Positions 21,266 to 32,376 of a DNA stretch of 64,000 nucleotides are shown here, in pieces. The translations under genes and the position numbers were made by a program. The notes under the pieces are model-generated. The model was given only the letters and a program-made list of their open reading frames with translations, searched no databases and had not been told where the DNA came from. The DNA lies in the NCBI RefSeq assembly GCF_030272615.1, contig NC_081409.1, positions 873,634,626-873,698,625 on the forward strand. The letters are read 5' to 3'. How positions within the stretch are numbered: the first letter of the stretch is position 1; each line of letters begins with the position of its first letter. Origin of the DNA: Cryptomeria japonica. Lineage: Eukaryota; Streptophyta; Pinopsida; Cupressales; Cupressaceae.

Positions 21266-22840
21266 GCTGTGATCATGAATATCTCCTCATCTGGAAAATT
21301 GGAAATAAGAGGATGATCGCCTGTGAGTGGTGCATCGGCCAACTGATCTGCAATAACTTGACCTTTGATAGCTTTACGGTCCACGTACTCAATGTCAAAT
21401 TCACTTAGAATCATCACCCATTTGGCCAAGCAGCCTGTCAATGCTACTTTGTTAAGTAAATACTTGAGTGGATCAATCTTTGCAATGAGTTGTACCTTGT
21501 GTGTCAACAGATAGTGCCTCAGTTTAGTGGCTGCTAGGATTACTGTTAGGGAAGCTCGCTCAATAGGTGTGTAATTGAGTTCATAGCCAACCAGTGTGTG
21601 AGAGATGTAGTATACAGCACACTCTTTGCCTTCTGCATTATGTTGTGCCAATAATACACCTAATGTTGTACTTGTTGCTGAGATGTAGAGTAACAACGGT
21701 CTACTTGGATCTGGTGGCATCAACAATGGTGTATTCATGAGATAATCTTTAAGCGTCTGAAATGCTTGCTGGCATTGGGCATCCCACTGAAAGCGGATGT
21801 TCTTGTGTAGTAGATGTGTGAATGGGTGACACTTATCAGCCAATTGTGCAATGAATCTTTGGATGGATTGAAGTTGTCCTTGTAATGTCCTTAGCTGACT
21901 GATATTCTTTGGAGGTGGCATGTCCATAATTGCCTTAACCTTTGCTGGGTTGACCTCAATACCTTTGCTTGAGACAATGTATCCTAGAAGTTTCCCGGAG
22001 GTTACTCCAAAGACACATTTCTTTGGGTTGAGTCAAACATGGTACTATTCCAGTCTTTCAAAGATTTTATCTAAGATGTGGAGACGCCCATCTCTAGTGA
22101 ATGATTTTGCTAGTAAGTCATCAACATAATCTTCCATCATGGTATGCATCATGTCATGGAAGATGGTGGTCATTGCTCTTTGATAGGTCGCTCCTACATT
22201 CTTTAGACCGAAAGGCATTACATTCCAGCAATATGTGCCCCATGGACAGGTGAAGGCTATCTTATGCTGATCTTCTGGTGCGATCTTTATCTGATTGTAT
22301 CCTGAAAAGCCATCCATGAGTGAAAGCATGGCATGTCCTCCTGTCAAATCCACTATGATGTCGATATTTGGAAGGGGGAAGTCATCCTTAGGACAGGCCT
22401 TATTTAGATCTCTGAAGTCAGTACAAATGCGGATGCCCCCTTTTGGTTTGCCAACTGGCACAATGTTGGAGATCCATTCTGCATAATCAATTGGTCTAAT
22501 GAAACCAACATCCAGGAGTTTCTTGAGTTCTATTTTGACTAGCACTGCAATCTGAGGATGCATCTTACGAAGCTTCTGCTTGACAGGTTTGGCTCCTTCT
22601 GCTACAGTGAGGTGATGCATGACTAAATCAGGATCAAGCCTAGGCATGTCTGCATATGACCATGCGAAGTTGATCTGAAGCTTTTGGAAGAACTCTATAA
22701 ATTTAGGTTGTTCCTCTGGAGTGAGAAGAGATGCCAGATGTATGATATGAGGATTTTCAGGAGTCCCCACATTGTATTCTTTGGTTTCCTCGATGAGAAT
22801 CATTGATCGTTCCTATTGTGCATTAGCAGGGAGAATGTCA
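21266..22840 (-). pseudogene. Gypsy reverse transcriptase and RNase H, element D
   Basis: RT with WISNIVPVGKPKGGIRIC, LMDGFSGYNQI, MPFGLKNVGATYQR and the catalytic YVDD at 22117-22128, then the connection and RNase H with AVYYISHTLVGYELNYTPIE. In-frame stops between 22045 and 21927 (TAG and TGA; the TGA fits a lost CGA Arg). The N-terminal join to the G-patch linker is frameshifted near 22840: a stop and an ATG overlap as ATGA at 22800-22803, but the conserved frame continues upstream of it, so I read a mutation and not a designed restart. Confidence 0.9.
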
Positions 22841-24329
22841 AACCCTTCATCCTTAGGTGCCTCAAAGAGGTTTTTACCGTTGGATATGCTCTTTCTTTTA
22901 CTTTTGTCAGATCAAACAGTGCCACAATGTGGTTTTCACTGGAAGATCCATGTTTTATTGTTATATTTTTGCAGCTGAAGGGTTTGGCATCCGCCCCGAA
23001 GTATGCTACGCTATTAAGTTCAATGGTGAATCCAGCTTTGTGATCCCCGCTTGGTAGGTTATCCCTTAATTCCAAAAAGTCAATGATAGCCTCATCATTT
23101 TGGAAGAAGTCAAGACATGGGGGATTTGGTTGGTTCCATTCGATGAGTTTAGGGTGGACAATGGGCATTACTTCATTGACTAGGTTAAGTTCGTTAGAGG
23201 TATCAGTGAGGGTTAAGACAGTGTGGTGAAGGTCATTGAAGGTACTTTCCCTGTTAGAATCAGGCGTAGGATGAGACGTAGGGCCTATGGAAGACGTTTC
23301 CAGCTCAGGAACCCAAGTGGTCTGTATCTGTGCTTCTCCATAAACAGGTATGTCTTTGCGTGGCGGAGGTGGTGATGTGTCTTCCTCATCTGAAGTATTA
23401 AGCTGTACAGAATCAAATTCCCACTCATGTGAGTCGGTCTCTGAATCACTTTCCAGCATCCGATTGCTATACCATACTGGGATGTCTTTAGAATTAAACA
23501 TGGCAGGTGTGATTGGTTTATGTATCTTTGTAGTAATCGATGTGGCAAGAAGTTTGATAGGGATGAAAGGATTTGTTACTGGAAGTATTGGTAATGGTGA
23601 CTCAGTGGCTTTTGCTGGAACTACTGGTGCCATAGATGTTGCTGCGGGTTCGGATACAGTTGTTCCTGCGAATGGTTTTATTGATGTGATGGGTGTCACG
23701 GATGGGATTACTGATTCGATTGGTGGGATGTTTGGCATTAGTGATGGTTGCGGTGGAGTTGTGAGCCTTGATGGGGGAGTGGGGATAGTGCTTGATGGTG
23801 CTTTGATTATGAAAGGTGTCCTCTTTGCAGTAGGTGGGCAAAATGGTTTGCTGGGTTTTCCTTTGAATCTGAGTTTAGGAAGGATCTCTTTTTCAAAGCC
23901 AAGGCCTGTATTACCTTTGGGTTTGAATTCTGGTAGTAGAGGTTCATGTCGCCCTTGTTTGCAATATCCCAAAGCACTCTGACCATCATACCCCATTCGT
24001 TGCATAATGAGGAGACCTTTTCCATACTGATCCGTAGGAAGTGTAACTCGCGGTATGTCAGTGGTGATGGGATCTTTATAGATCCATTCCGCCAGGTCCT
24101 CATCTTGTGTTTCTTCCTCTTGACTCTTTCCAAGAACGAAAGGTGTCAAAGCACATGCTGGTATGTTTAGTGGTTGCTGGAGTAACTGCTGTGGTTTACC
24201 ATGTGTTCTAGGAGAAGTGGGCATTTGTCCCACACAAAAGAGCTGACTCAAGTTATATTCTCCAGGACCTTCCTCTGCTACCTTCATTTTAAGCTTTTCT
24301 TGCTCGGGCATAGTGGTGTTCGAACTGGC
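22841..24329 (-). CDS. Post-protease region with G-patch and long linker, element D
   Basis: Part of an unbroken 598-codon frame (22800-24596). It begins after the protease with NLSQLFCVGQMPTSP, then a G-patch at about 23896-24030 (GKGLL...MGYDGQSALG...GNTGLGF; the Gly and aromatic positions fit). A Pro/Thr/Ser-rich linker of about 130 residues and an acidic Ser/Asp patch follow, then FDIL-like sequence leading to RT. G-patches bind nucleic acid or helicase partners; one follows the protease in betaretroviruses. What it does here is not known to me. Confidence 0.75.
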
Positions 24330-25229
24330 AAGAGAGGCAGGACTTATATATGACATGGAGGAAATGGCTTCCCTATTATTAGGAACAGTAATCTCTGGTT
24401 GATGGTTGATATTATGGCAATATGCAAAGGGATTTGCATCGCCCAGAATTGTGATCTCTACACCGTTATGTGAGAACTTGATACATTGATGGTAGGTAGA
24501 TGGAACAGCTTGCATGGCATGTATCCAAGGTCTCCCTAATAATAGATTATATGGTAGAGGAAGGTCCAGAACCTGACAAATTGTGTGCTTTACCACAGGA
24601 CCGACTCAGATTGGTAGTACCACAGCTCCTTTGGATGAATGCTTTGCATCATCATAGGCCTTGTTGGTGATCTTCTTGCGAGGATCCACTGATTCTATTG
24701 CATATCCCAATGCTGTGACCAACTGTAGTGTGCAAATGTTTAGGCCTGCTCCATTATCGATCAAGACTCACTTGATCCTGTGTTGGTTGATAAAGCCTTC
24801 AATGTGTAGCGAAGCATTATGAGGTTGTTGGAAAGAAGAGTTGTCACTTTCGGAAAAAGTGAGACAAGGTGATGACTTTAGATTTCCAACCATGGCTTGA
24901 AATTGGTCCGTATTTAGATTTGCGGGGACTGACGCTTCTTGGAGTGCTTGATCCAAGATAGTTTTATGAGAGGGTGACAGACGCAAAAGCTCCAAAATGG
25001 ATATAAGTGCAGGGGTTTTGTCTAATTGTTCCACAATATTGTACTGCTTTGGGATAGAGGTGGTGCCTTGTGGAGCTGCCTTGATGGTGACCTTGCCACG
25101 ACGTGTAACAACATTGCAATTGGAGGTGGGATTTTTGAAGGTTATAGTTGCAATTTGTTCACTGGCATCATACAGGTGATTTACAGTGTAGTTATACACA
25201 GCCTGCGTATAATCAGTGGTATCAGTGCC
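24330..25229 (-). pseudogene. Gypsy aspartic protease, element D
   Basis: Retropepsin with flanking HNASLHIEGF, active site LIDNGAGLNIC (about 24735-24765; catalytic Asp present), SSKGAVVLP and NLLLGRPWIHAM. Stops at about 24766 and 24605 interrupt the frame. It continues from the Gag tail with one TGA near 25228. The catalytic core is better kept than in element C. Confidence 0.85.
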
Positions 25230-26806
25230 TCATCTGGAAGTGGAAGGATCCCTTTGATCTTGTGATGGAAGTGGATTTTTGAACATCAGATGATCATTAT
25301 TGGTTGTTTTTGGGTCATGTCCTTCAATTTCAATTTCTCCTCGATCAATAAGATCCTGAATGAGGTCTTTCAATCGGTGACAATTACTTGTCTTGTGCCC
25401 TCTTCCTTGATGGAATTCACATTGTTCAGTATCTCGCCACCATGCTAGTTTGACTTGAGGCTCATAGTTTGATAGCTTAGGTAGAGTGACCAAATTTTGA
25501 GAGAGGAGTTGTCGCAACACTGTTTCAATGGGTTCCCCTAAGGGAGTGTATGTTCATTTTTGTTTTTGCTGACGAGGTCTTGGTTCATCATGCGATGTGA
25601 TGCGACCTTGATTGGAAGGAACATTTGTGTTATTCTGAGGTGGAGGATTTTGTCCTGCAAACCGAACCACAGGTTGTGCATTTTGGATAGTTCGAGCATC
25701 CACAACCCCATTGTTGATGATATTCTTGTTTTTGTTCCAGAAGTTTGGTTTATCACTATTGAAGCGCGGGCAAGGACCATCTTTTTGGTTCATTAAAGAT
25801 TTTGATGAGTCCTTTCTTGATGAGTGCCCTTTCACATTTTATACCTTTGGTGATCATATCGTTAAAAGAATCTGTGTCTTTGACATCCAAGTGAAATTCC
25901 ATTTCTTCGTTTAAGTTGGAAATGAAAATTTCCACTAGTTCTCGTTCAAGTAACTGAAGAGAACGTCTGCTAGACATTTGGCGCCATCGTTGCAGGAATA
26001 CTGAGAATAATTCACCTGGTTTTTGTTTGGTATTGCATAGATCAGCCATGGTGATGTCGCGCTCAATATTATAAGAGTAATGAGATAGGAACTTCTGGAT
26101 GAGTTCCTCAAATGTTCTAATGCCACCTGGTAGTCGGGAAAACCATGATGTGGTTGTTCCTCCCAAGCTTTGGGGAAAAAGGCGCATTAGGTAGGTGTCT
26201 TCATATGCCACTTCAAGACAAGCGGAATGAAATTCTCGGACATGATCACGGGGATCCCCCTTTCCTCTATATTTTTCAAATTTGGGTGTTTCAAACCCGC
26301 GTGGAAAGGGTGGCATATAAAGATTCCTATCAAAAGGATAGGGACAGATGTCATTGAGTGAGAATTGGTTAATCTTGACACCACTATGAAGTTGTTGGGC
26401 GAAATTCTTGACTTGTTGACATCTCCATTTCATTTGGAGGGGGTGGTGGTGGGTTACCTCGAGGAATGTTATATCTGATGGGATCTCTATGCCTTTCCTC
26501 CTCATGGTGACTTTGTCTTTCTGATGCTTGTCTTAATTGGGCAAGATCAAAGTCTGAGGGGAGTTTGGCTCCTTCTTGAGCAAGTCTTAAGAAGTGAGCA
26601 TCCACATTGCTCCTGAGTATTTCGTCAAAAAGTCTGTTAAAGAGAGGGTTATGCTGAGCCCTTTCTATTGTTGCAGGAGTGGGAGTACTTGGGTTTTCGT
26701 CATCTGCATTTCCTCCAAGTGCTTCTTGAAATTCATTGAGATTTTCCTCTTCTTCTTCTTCTCTTTCTATTTCTCATTGTCTCGACTGTGATCAGGTTTG
26801 AGCCAT
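25230..26806 (-). pseudogene. Gypsy Gag, element D
   Basis: Start ATG at 26804-26806, chosen because an acidic N-terminus (poly-Glu) runs in frame from it into PLFNRLFDEILRSN. Two TGA stops close to the start fit lost CGA Arg codons. Frameshift near 26400, then the capsid domain (DICPYPFDRN, FEKYRGKGDPRDHVREF, LMRLFPQSLGG, FLQRWRQMSS), frameshift near 25790, an Asn-rich stretch, and a knuckle CEFHQGRGHKTSNCHRLK at about 25370-25420 of the CX2HX4HX4C form typical of this group. Confidence 0.87.
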
Positions 26807-29160
26807 TTTGCAAGTTTGTGTTGAAGTTGATTGAAGATGATGATGAGTTGGTAATGAAATGAAAGATTTATGGTTGGTGATTTGTGTTGTATGGGGATCT
26901 CTAGCACTTTAAGGTAGATGTAACCGAAATTCCTTCTTTGAATTGCTTGTTTGTTTGATAAGTTTGGATGTGATAAGGTGTAGAGAAATCTGAGATGTGT
27001 TACAGATTCCGACTACCTAGCAATGAGAGGATTCACTCATGAACTAGTTTTAACCTGCGTAGATGTGTCTCTTAGGATGAGCTTATCCTAGATGTATAAA
27101 CAATCTAAAAAGTGATGTGATGTGTTTGATTTCAAGCAATATCTAAAAAGGAATCTTGGGACAAGAACCTCTTAATGTTTTGAGAGTTTTGGGATGGATT
27201 GATGATGAAGTGATGATGTATGAATAAGATGCTGGATGAAAATGTTTTCAACTTCAATAAAAACTTTGTGTTACAAATGGGACAAACTCTATCTCTTCCC
27301 TTTCGGGTGTTGGTGGTATTTTTCGAGCTGTGTTGTATGTGATACAGACATTTGGGAAGAAGTTGGGATTAATCTTTCCTCCTTGATTTTTGTGATAACT
27401 CAGAGCTCTATATTGCATAAAAGCTCTGTTGTTCAATGATTCTGAATCAAACTCATTTTTTTTACCTTAGAGGTATAGATGCATGCGATGTAGAAAGACT
27501 CTATGGGAGACAAAGATTTGTCGATTGATATAGAAGAATTTCCTCCTTTTTATTAAAGCCTTTGAGCTCAATGGTCTTCTTGTCAAGTTGATATTCTGAT
27601 GACACTTCTTCTTTCACAAGATGTGAGGAATGGTCATAAAAGTTGTGACTCTGTGTTGTTTGCACTTTGTTTTTGGTATTTTTGGTTGTGTTGACAGATG
27701 TTGGATGAATACTTTGTTTTTGGGATTGATTTTCTGATTTTTCTTTGACAAGAAAACAAAGCAAGCACACAAACACAAAATTGTAGCCTTAAAGGCACAA
27801 ATGAGTATGGGTCTAGATCAACCCAATCCTTGGACTTGTTTTTGACCCTTCCTTTAGATTTATTTTAAGGTGTATTTCCAAAGCCTGAAGTCAGCTCAAT
27901 TTGCACTAGGTCTATAAAATGAACACACTTCAAACACTTTTTATCCCTAAGGTCAAATGGCCAGTTGTGATAAATTTAGCCCACATCTTGATATTTCTTC
28001 GACTTTGGTACTACATACCTTATGAATCCCGCCGTGGCAGGTAAGGATGTGATATACTAAGTCTTGCACGAGCATAACAAATAGATGATCCCTATGATGG
28101 GGGAGTAACCACTTTTATCAAGCCACAAGTGACTTTTCAAAAAGCTATGTTTCTACTCAAGGAAATATGTATGGTGAGTATCTTGGGAGCAAAACTATCT
28201 ATGCTCTTGCACTAAATTATATCTCAAATATCCTCAATCAATAGAATAGGTGGGCTACTACTTAAAGGTGTTTAGTCATGTTCGATGTTTTTGGACATAA
28301 GTTCATTCTGCAATGACTCACTTAAGAGCCTTGTAACTGGTGGTGGGGCCCATTTGTCCTTTCGGCCAGTTATACTGTAGGAACAGCTATACCCAAGGCT
28401 ACAACTTTCGCTCTCACCTGATTTCTATAGCGGCTCGAAGGATTTACCGCTCGAGGTCGTTCCCAAGAGTATCGATCCCTTGGCAGGCCTCTCTTAAAAA
28501 GATAAAATGTGAGTGTTACTAACACTTTTCTCTTGCACCTAGGACCACGAGAGCCAAGGGAGAGGATAGTGTGTGTTAGAAGTAGGACCACTCGACCGAC
28601 TTTTGTGCACAAGCGTGCCAAACACCAAATTCACTTGTTCTTTTTAATCCATCATTGCAAATGTGATATAACTATTTGGAGATGTTGCTCCAACAGCCAT
28701 GGTGTTCTTTTTAACTTCAAAAGAAATGTGTTTTGTAATCTAGAATTTGAAAATCCTGGTCAACTTAATGGAAAACACGTTTGCTTTGAAGTAAAAAAAA
28801 TCATCTTTTTTGCACAAAAACAAGTGGTTTGTAGGTTTTTAACTGCACCAAAATTTGAAGTGTGGCTTGTGATTTTTAGATTTGATGCAAGAAAAGAACT
28901 TTGTTTGGTTGATTTTAAACACCAAAAATAAAGATGAGTCCTAACTAGAAAACAATGAAACTTTTTTTTTTTTTGTTTTTTTTTTGTTTTGTAGTTTTAA
29001 GTTCTTTTTAAGCACTAAATGACAAATTTGTGATTTTTATGGTGAGTTGTTAACCTATATCAACAAAAACAAATTAGTAAAAATCGGTGTTCAAGGGGGG
29101 CTTCCACAAGCCTAAGATACTCAATTTTTCGGTTACAAGGCAACTTGGACAACACTCTGT
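26807..29160 (-). other. 5' leader of element D
   Basis: 2.35 kb between Gag and the palindrome array, with no credible ORF. A more GC-rich stretch lies at 28340-28640. Poly-T at 28963-28992. Long leaders are usual for Tat/Ogre elements and may carry packaging signals. Confidence 0.55.
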
Positions 29161-29440
29161 CGCAATAGCGCTAGTCTGTGTTTTTACAGAAGCGCTAATT
29201 TATACAATAGCGCTAGTTTGCGTTGAATAGAAGCGCTAATTTAAACAGTAGCGCTGAAAGAACAGAAGTTACAGAAAGACAGAAGCGCTAGAATGTTTCC
29301 AATAGCGCTAGAATAACAACAAAAGTGCCAAAAAGATTTCAACAGCGTCGAAACTTTTTCAATAGCGCTATTGTAAAAACAATAGCGCTCAAAGAAAAAT
29401 TGTCGGTAGCGCTGAAACGTGTTCAATAGCATCGAAGCGT
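29161..29440. repeat. Array of AGCGCT palindromes with a period near 20 bases
   Basis: Ten exact AGCGCT at 29167, 29191, 29209, 29232, 29250, 29284, 29304, 29364, 29384 and 29408 (start positions) and degenerate ones at 29324, 29344, 29428. From 29284 on the spacing is 20 or 24 bases. It lies 50 bases downstream of the primer site in the element RNA. Confidence 0.92.
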
Positions 29441-29489
29441 GACCTGTGTGGCCCTTTCAACAATCAAACATGTTAGTTAACAAAAAATA

Positions 29490-29527
29490 TCAGAAGGTTG
29501 CGTGTTCGATTCACGTCGGGTTCACCA
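29490..29527 (-). other. Primer binding site of element D, unusually long
   Basis: The plus strand reads like a tRNA 3' half: 5' TCAGA (anticodon stem strand), variable loop, T-stem GCGTG, T-loop TTCGATT, CACGT, acceptor CGGGTTC, A and CCA. The complement is the primer site, two bases from the LTR end. TCAGAAGGTTGC suggests tRNA-Arg, by memory of plant Arg tRNAs. Confidence 0.8.
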
Positions 29528-29529
29528 AA

Positions 29530-30979
29530 TGATGCCCTCCTAAATGGTACAAGGTTAGTAAATGATAAACAACACCAAAGACACAAAAACCGTTAGTGTT
29601 AGTCAATCAAAAACTAATCTATGAAGGCATACCAAGAGAGACACTAAAAGCATGCTAATGTATCTAATAAACGAAACAAAGATTATGAGGCATCTCCAAC
29701 TGCCTCTTAGCATGGCCTTAGCTCCTTCTCCCTTGTTCCTCTCATCTCCAAGTTCCAAAATAGTGTAGCTCTCAGTAGCTTTTTGCACTATGGATGCTTA
29801 TGGAGGATTGAGATTTAATATTAAGCTTCAAATATGAAATGAAAAGCTAAATACTATGCTATTGATGCTAACATGATATATTTTAACCAAAATGATAAGA
29901 TATTAGATGATTATGCTAATAATGCTCTCTAAAATGTCTATAGCTTAGATGCATACAAGTTTTCAGGATCTGGATTATGAAGAAATGGGCTCTATTTATA
30001 GGAAAAATGGAGCAATGGATGGTTGAGATTGAAAGGTTTAATCAAGGGTCAAGCTTGAAAGTTGGGGATCCATGTGCACAATTTGCACCAATGAAATGGT
30101 GACAAGTGTCAACATAGAGTTGGGTTGAAAGAAAGGGGTTGGAGGCATTAAAGGCCTGAGAAGACCTCATGGTTATCTAAAGGCTAAGGGTCAAGTCTAA
30201 ATTAGGATTACCCACTGGATTAAGAGTTAATCCAAGGATAAACCTTTGTGCAAATGATTAAGAGATAATCATGGTCAAAGCATTAAAGGCCTGATGAGAC
30301 CCTTGGGTTGGGTAGAGGTTGAGTCAAAACAAATGTTTTAACCATGTGGGAGGGTTTGGGTTAACCATTAATGGTTTTTGAAGACTTTGTGGATTAAGTG
30401 GTTGAAGGTTGGAAGCTTTCAAAGGTTATCCAAGACTTTGAGACATTTAGTGGTTGAAGGTTGAAAGCCTTTAATGGTTATCAAAGACTTTTAGGCTTTG
30501 AGAAGTGACTCCATTTTGTTTAGGAATGTGACAATAATTAGGGGATGGATTAGGCTAATTAGGAAGGGTTTAGAAGAATCTAGAAGGGGATTAGATTTTT
30601 GCAAGTGGATTTGGTGGGTGAGGGAAAATAGGATTTTATTAAAATAAAAATTCATTTATTTCAATAAATGTGTGCAAGTTGCATTTGTAGGAAAATGCAA
30701 GTGGGGTGGGGATAATGATTTAAATAAATGTTTTATTTAATTTATTTAAAAGAGGAAAAGGGGGATTTAATTAAATAAATAGATTTTATTTATTTAATTG
30801 ATTTGTATTTGGTTTAATGAATTAATTAAAATAAATTGAATAATTTATTTAATTAATAGAAGAATGTTTGGGGATAAATTAATTAAATATTAATTTAATT
30901 AATTGATGGTTAGTGGATTTTTAATCAAATAAATACGAAATATTCATTTAATTAAAATGGACAGATTTATGTGACTACA
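29530..30979 (-). repeat. 5' LTR of element D
   Basis: Pairs with 15576-17022; about eleven substitutions or short indels seen by eye in 1450 bases. Same TG...CA ends. Confidence 0.95.
29991..30002 (-). promoter_or_regulatory. TATA box in the 5' LTR of element D
   Basis: The minus strand reads CCTATAAATAGA, a near-consensus plant TATA box, about 470 bases before the LTR end. Identical in the other LTR (16037-16048). Confidence 0.6.
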
Positions 30980-30984
30980 GTTGG
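30980..30984. repeat. TSD of element D, right copy (GTTGG)
   Basis: Matches 15571-15575. Confidence 0.92.
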
Positions 30985-31574
30985 TCCTTAGCATTGGTAT
31001 GTGATTGAGTATTTTTTTCCACATAAGACTTTCATAATGGTCTGTGAAGGTGAGTATCATAAGCTTGACCATGTGTCTGCAGGACCTCAGTTTTTTGAAA
31101 CAAAGATGATGGTGATTTAGGCACAAAATGTGGTCCTCTATTACCTCCACTATTAGGCCTCCTTTGATCCATTTTGAGTTGAGGTTCTTGCAAAGGTCAA
31201 TGTTCCATTATTTGAGACATGTCAAAATCATGAGGAATATTGGCTCAACTTTGTGTCATTACTTGTAGAAAATATTGTCTATCTCTCCTCATTATTTCCT
31301 CAACCAATCGATTAAAATGGGGATCCATAATGGAGTCTTCCACTTCCGCTGAATGTACTGAAATGTTGTCCACATTGTCATTGTGTGTATCATTGTTGTT
31401 TATATTATCCATGTTCTCAACATTTTGAATGTTTCTATAGATGTCCATGTCAAGTAATGTGGTATGATAAGAATTGAAAAAGATATCATTGTTGTATTCA
31501 TAGCCACTCATGTTTGTGGACTCTTGAGCCTCTTTAGCTTCTCTCCTAGATTTTTGGGAATGGGTTTCAACCAT
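30985..31574 (-). pseudogene. Gypsy Gag N-terminal part, element C
   Basis: Start ATG at 31572-31574. The product is acidic and Asn-rich (NIQNVENMDNINNN), then DPHFNRLVEEIMRRD, which matches PLFNRLFDEILRSN of D Gag. The frame goes on with three TGA stops (near 31243, 31196 and 31035), consistent with lost CGA or TGG codons, up to the D insertion at 30985 and is continuous with the frame at 15570 and below across one GTTGG. Confidence 0.75.
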
Positions 31575-32371
31575 GAACTAGGTCTTGACCAAGATGTGTG
31601 AGACTATATGAGAATGGAAAGAGTATGGAAGACCAAGAGTTGGATGGAATGTAAATGAATCTGAGGTGTACTTGAAATGTCCAAAGTGTAAGACCAAGTA
31701 TGTATGTAGTAGAGTAGGTGTGGCTTCCAAAGAGATGATAGTTTCTCTTGATGAGGTAAGTTGACCTTGACTCTAAGTAAGACCAAATGAGACCCAAAGG
31801 TGATAGACCTTGATGAGGGACCACTTAGAAAAAATGTTGTTGCATGTATTGTGTTGATAAAGCTAGATGAGGACAAGCAAGTGACCTTTTGACTCCAGCT
31901 TAGACAAATGTGAATGTAATGCAAGGTGTAAAGCAATGATGGACTTTGTGAGACCCAGAGATAGGTTGAATGCTAGATGAAAACCTAGAGAGATAACCTA
32001 GGAAGCTCAATAAGTTTGAAACTAAGTGTTGTTGTTTGTTGGACTATAAATTTTCCCAATAATGAACATAGACATGCTTGTATACTTCACAGATGCATTT
32101 CTAAACTCTGAGTGCAATTTTTCCAATTTGTGAAGTTGTTGTTGTGACCAAATCTGAATTTTTTATTGTTTTTCATGACAAGAGGACACAATGTTGATGA
32201 GGAATCAATGTTTACAAGTGTTTAGACTCAAAATAACTCAAAAGAAATTGTGTTGTTTGATGTAAAAATGTTTTGCATACACTTGAAGACACAAAAGACA
32301 CAATGTTTTGATGTTTGGTCTTGAATGTTTGAAAGTTTAAAAGAAGACAAGCACAATTCTTATGGTTGGTC
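31575..32371 (-). other. 5' leader of element C, Gag-proximal piece
   Basis: Non-coding. The remainder of the leader is at 40275-42076, beyond element F. A short ACAAGAGGACACAATG-type stretch at 32175-32200 loosely recalls the D leader near 27745. Confidence 0.55.
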
Positions 32372-32376
32372 AGGAT
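32372..32376. repeat. TSD of element F, left copy (AGGAT)
   Basis: Right copy is AGGAC at 40270-40274, one transition apart. With this TSD both LTRs start TGGTG and end ATCA. Confidence 0.75.

Larger units (their letters stand above)
15576..30979 (-). mobile_element. Element D: full-length 15.4-kb Tat-like Gypsy retrotransposon
   Basis: LTRs 15576-17022 and 29530-30979, primer site 29490-29527, polypurine tract 17023-17037, TSD GTTGG. Minus-strand order: Gag, protease, G-patch and linker, reverse transcriptase, RNase H, second RNase H, integrase, then 2.4 kb of non-coding DNA. A second RNase H and a tRNA-Arg-like primer are features of the Tat/Ogre group. The LTRs differ at roughly a dozen positions by eye, so insertion was recent compared with its neighbours. 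A few frameshifts and stops remain, so this copy is not autonomous as read. Confidence 0.93.

Noticed and set aside
22800-22803. ATGA stop-start overlap as a translational coupling site in D
   Set aside because: The conserved RT-frame text continues upstream of the ATG, so a frameshift mutation near 22840 explains it better.
23350-23982. Plus-strand frame of 210 codons, Gly/Val-rich
   Set aside because: It is the reverse of the Pro/Thr-rich linker of D, which is in a long conserved frame.
29161-29440. CRISPR-like array
   Set aside because: Repeats are 6-12 bases with short degenerate spacers in a plant retroelement leader.
29490-29527. A tRNA gene on the plus strand
   Set aside because: Only the 3' half with encoded CCA is present, with no 5' half, D-arm or anticodon, and it abuts an LTR. 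It is a primer site.
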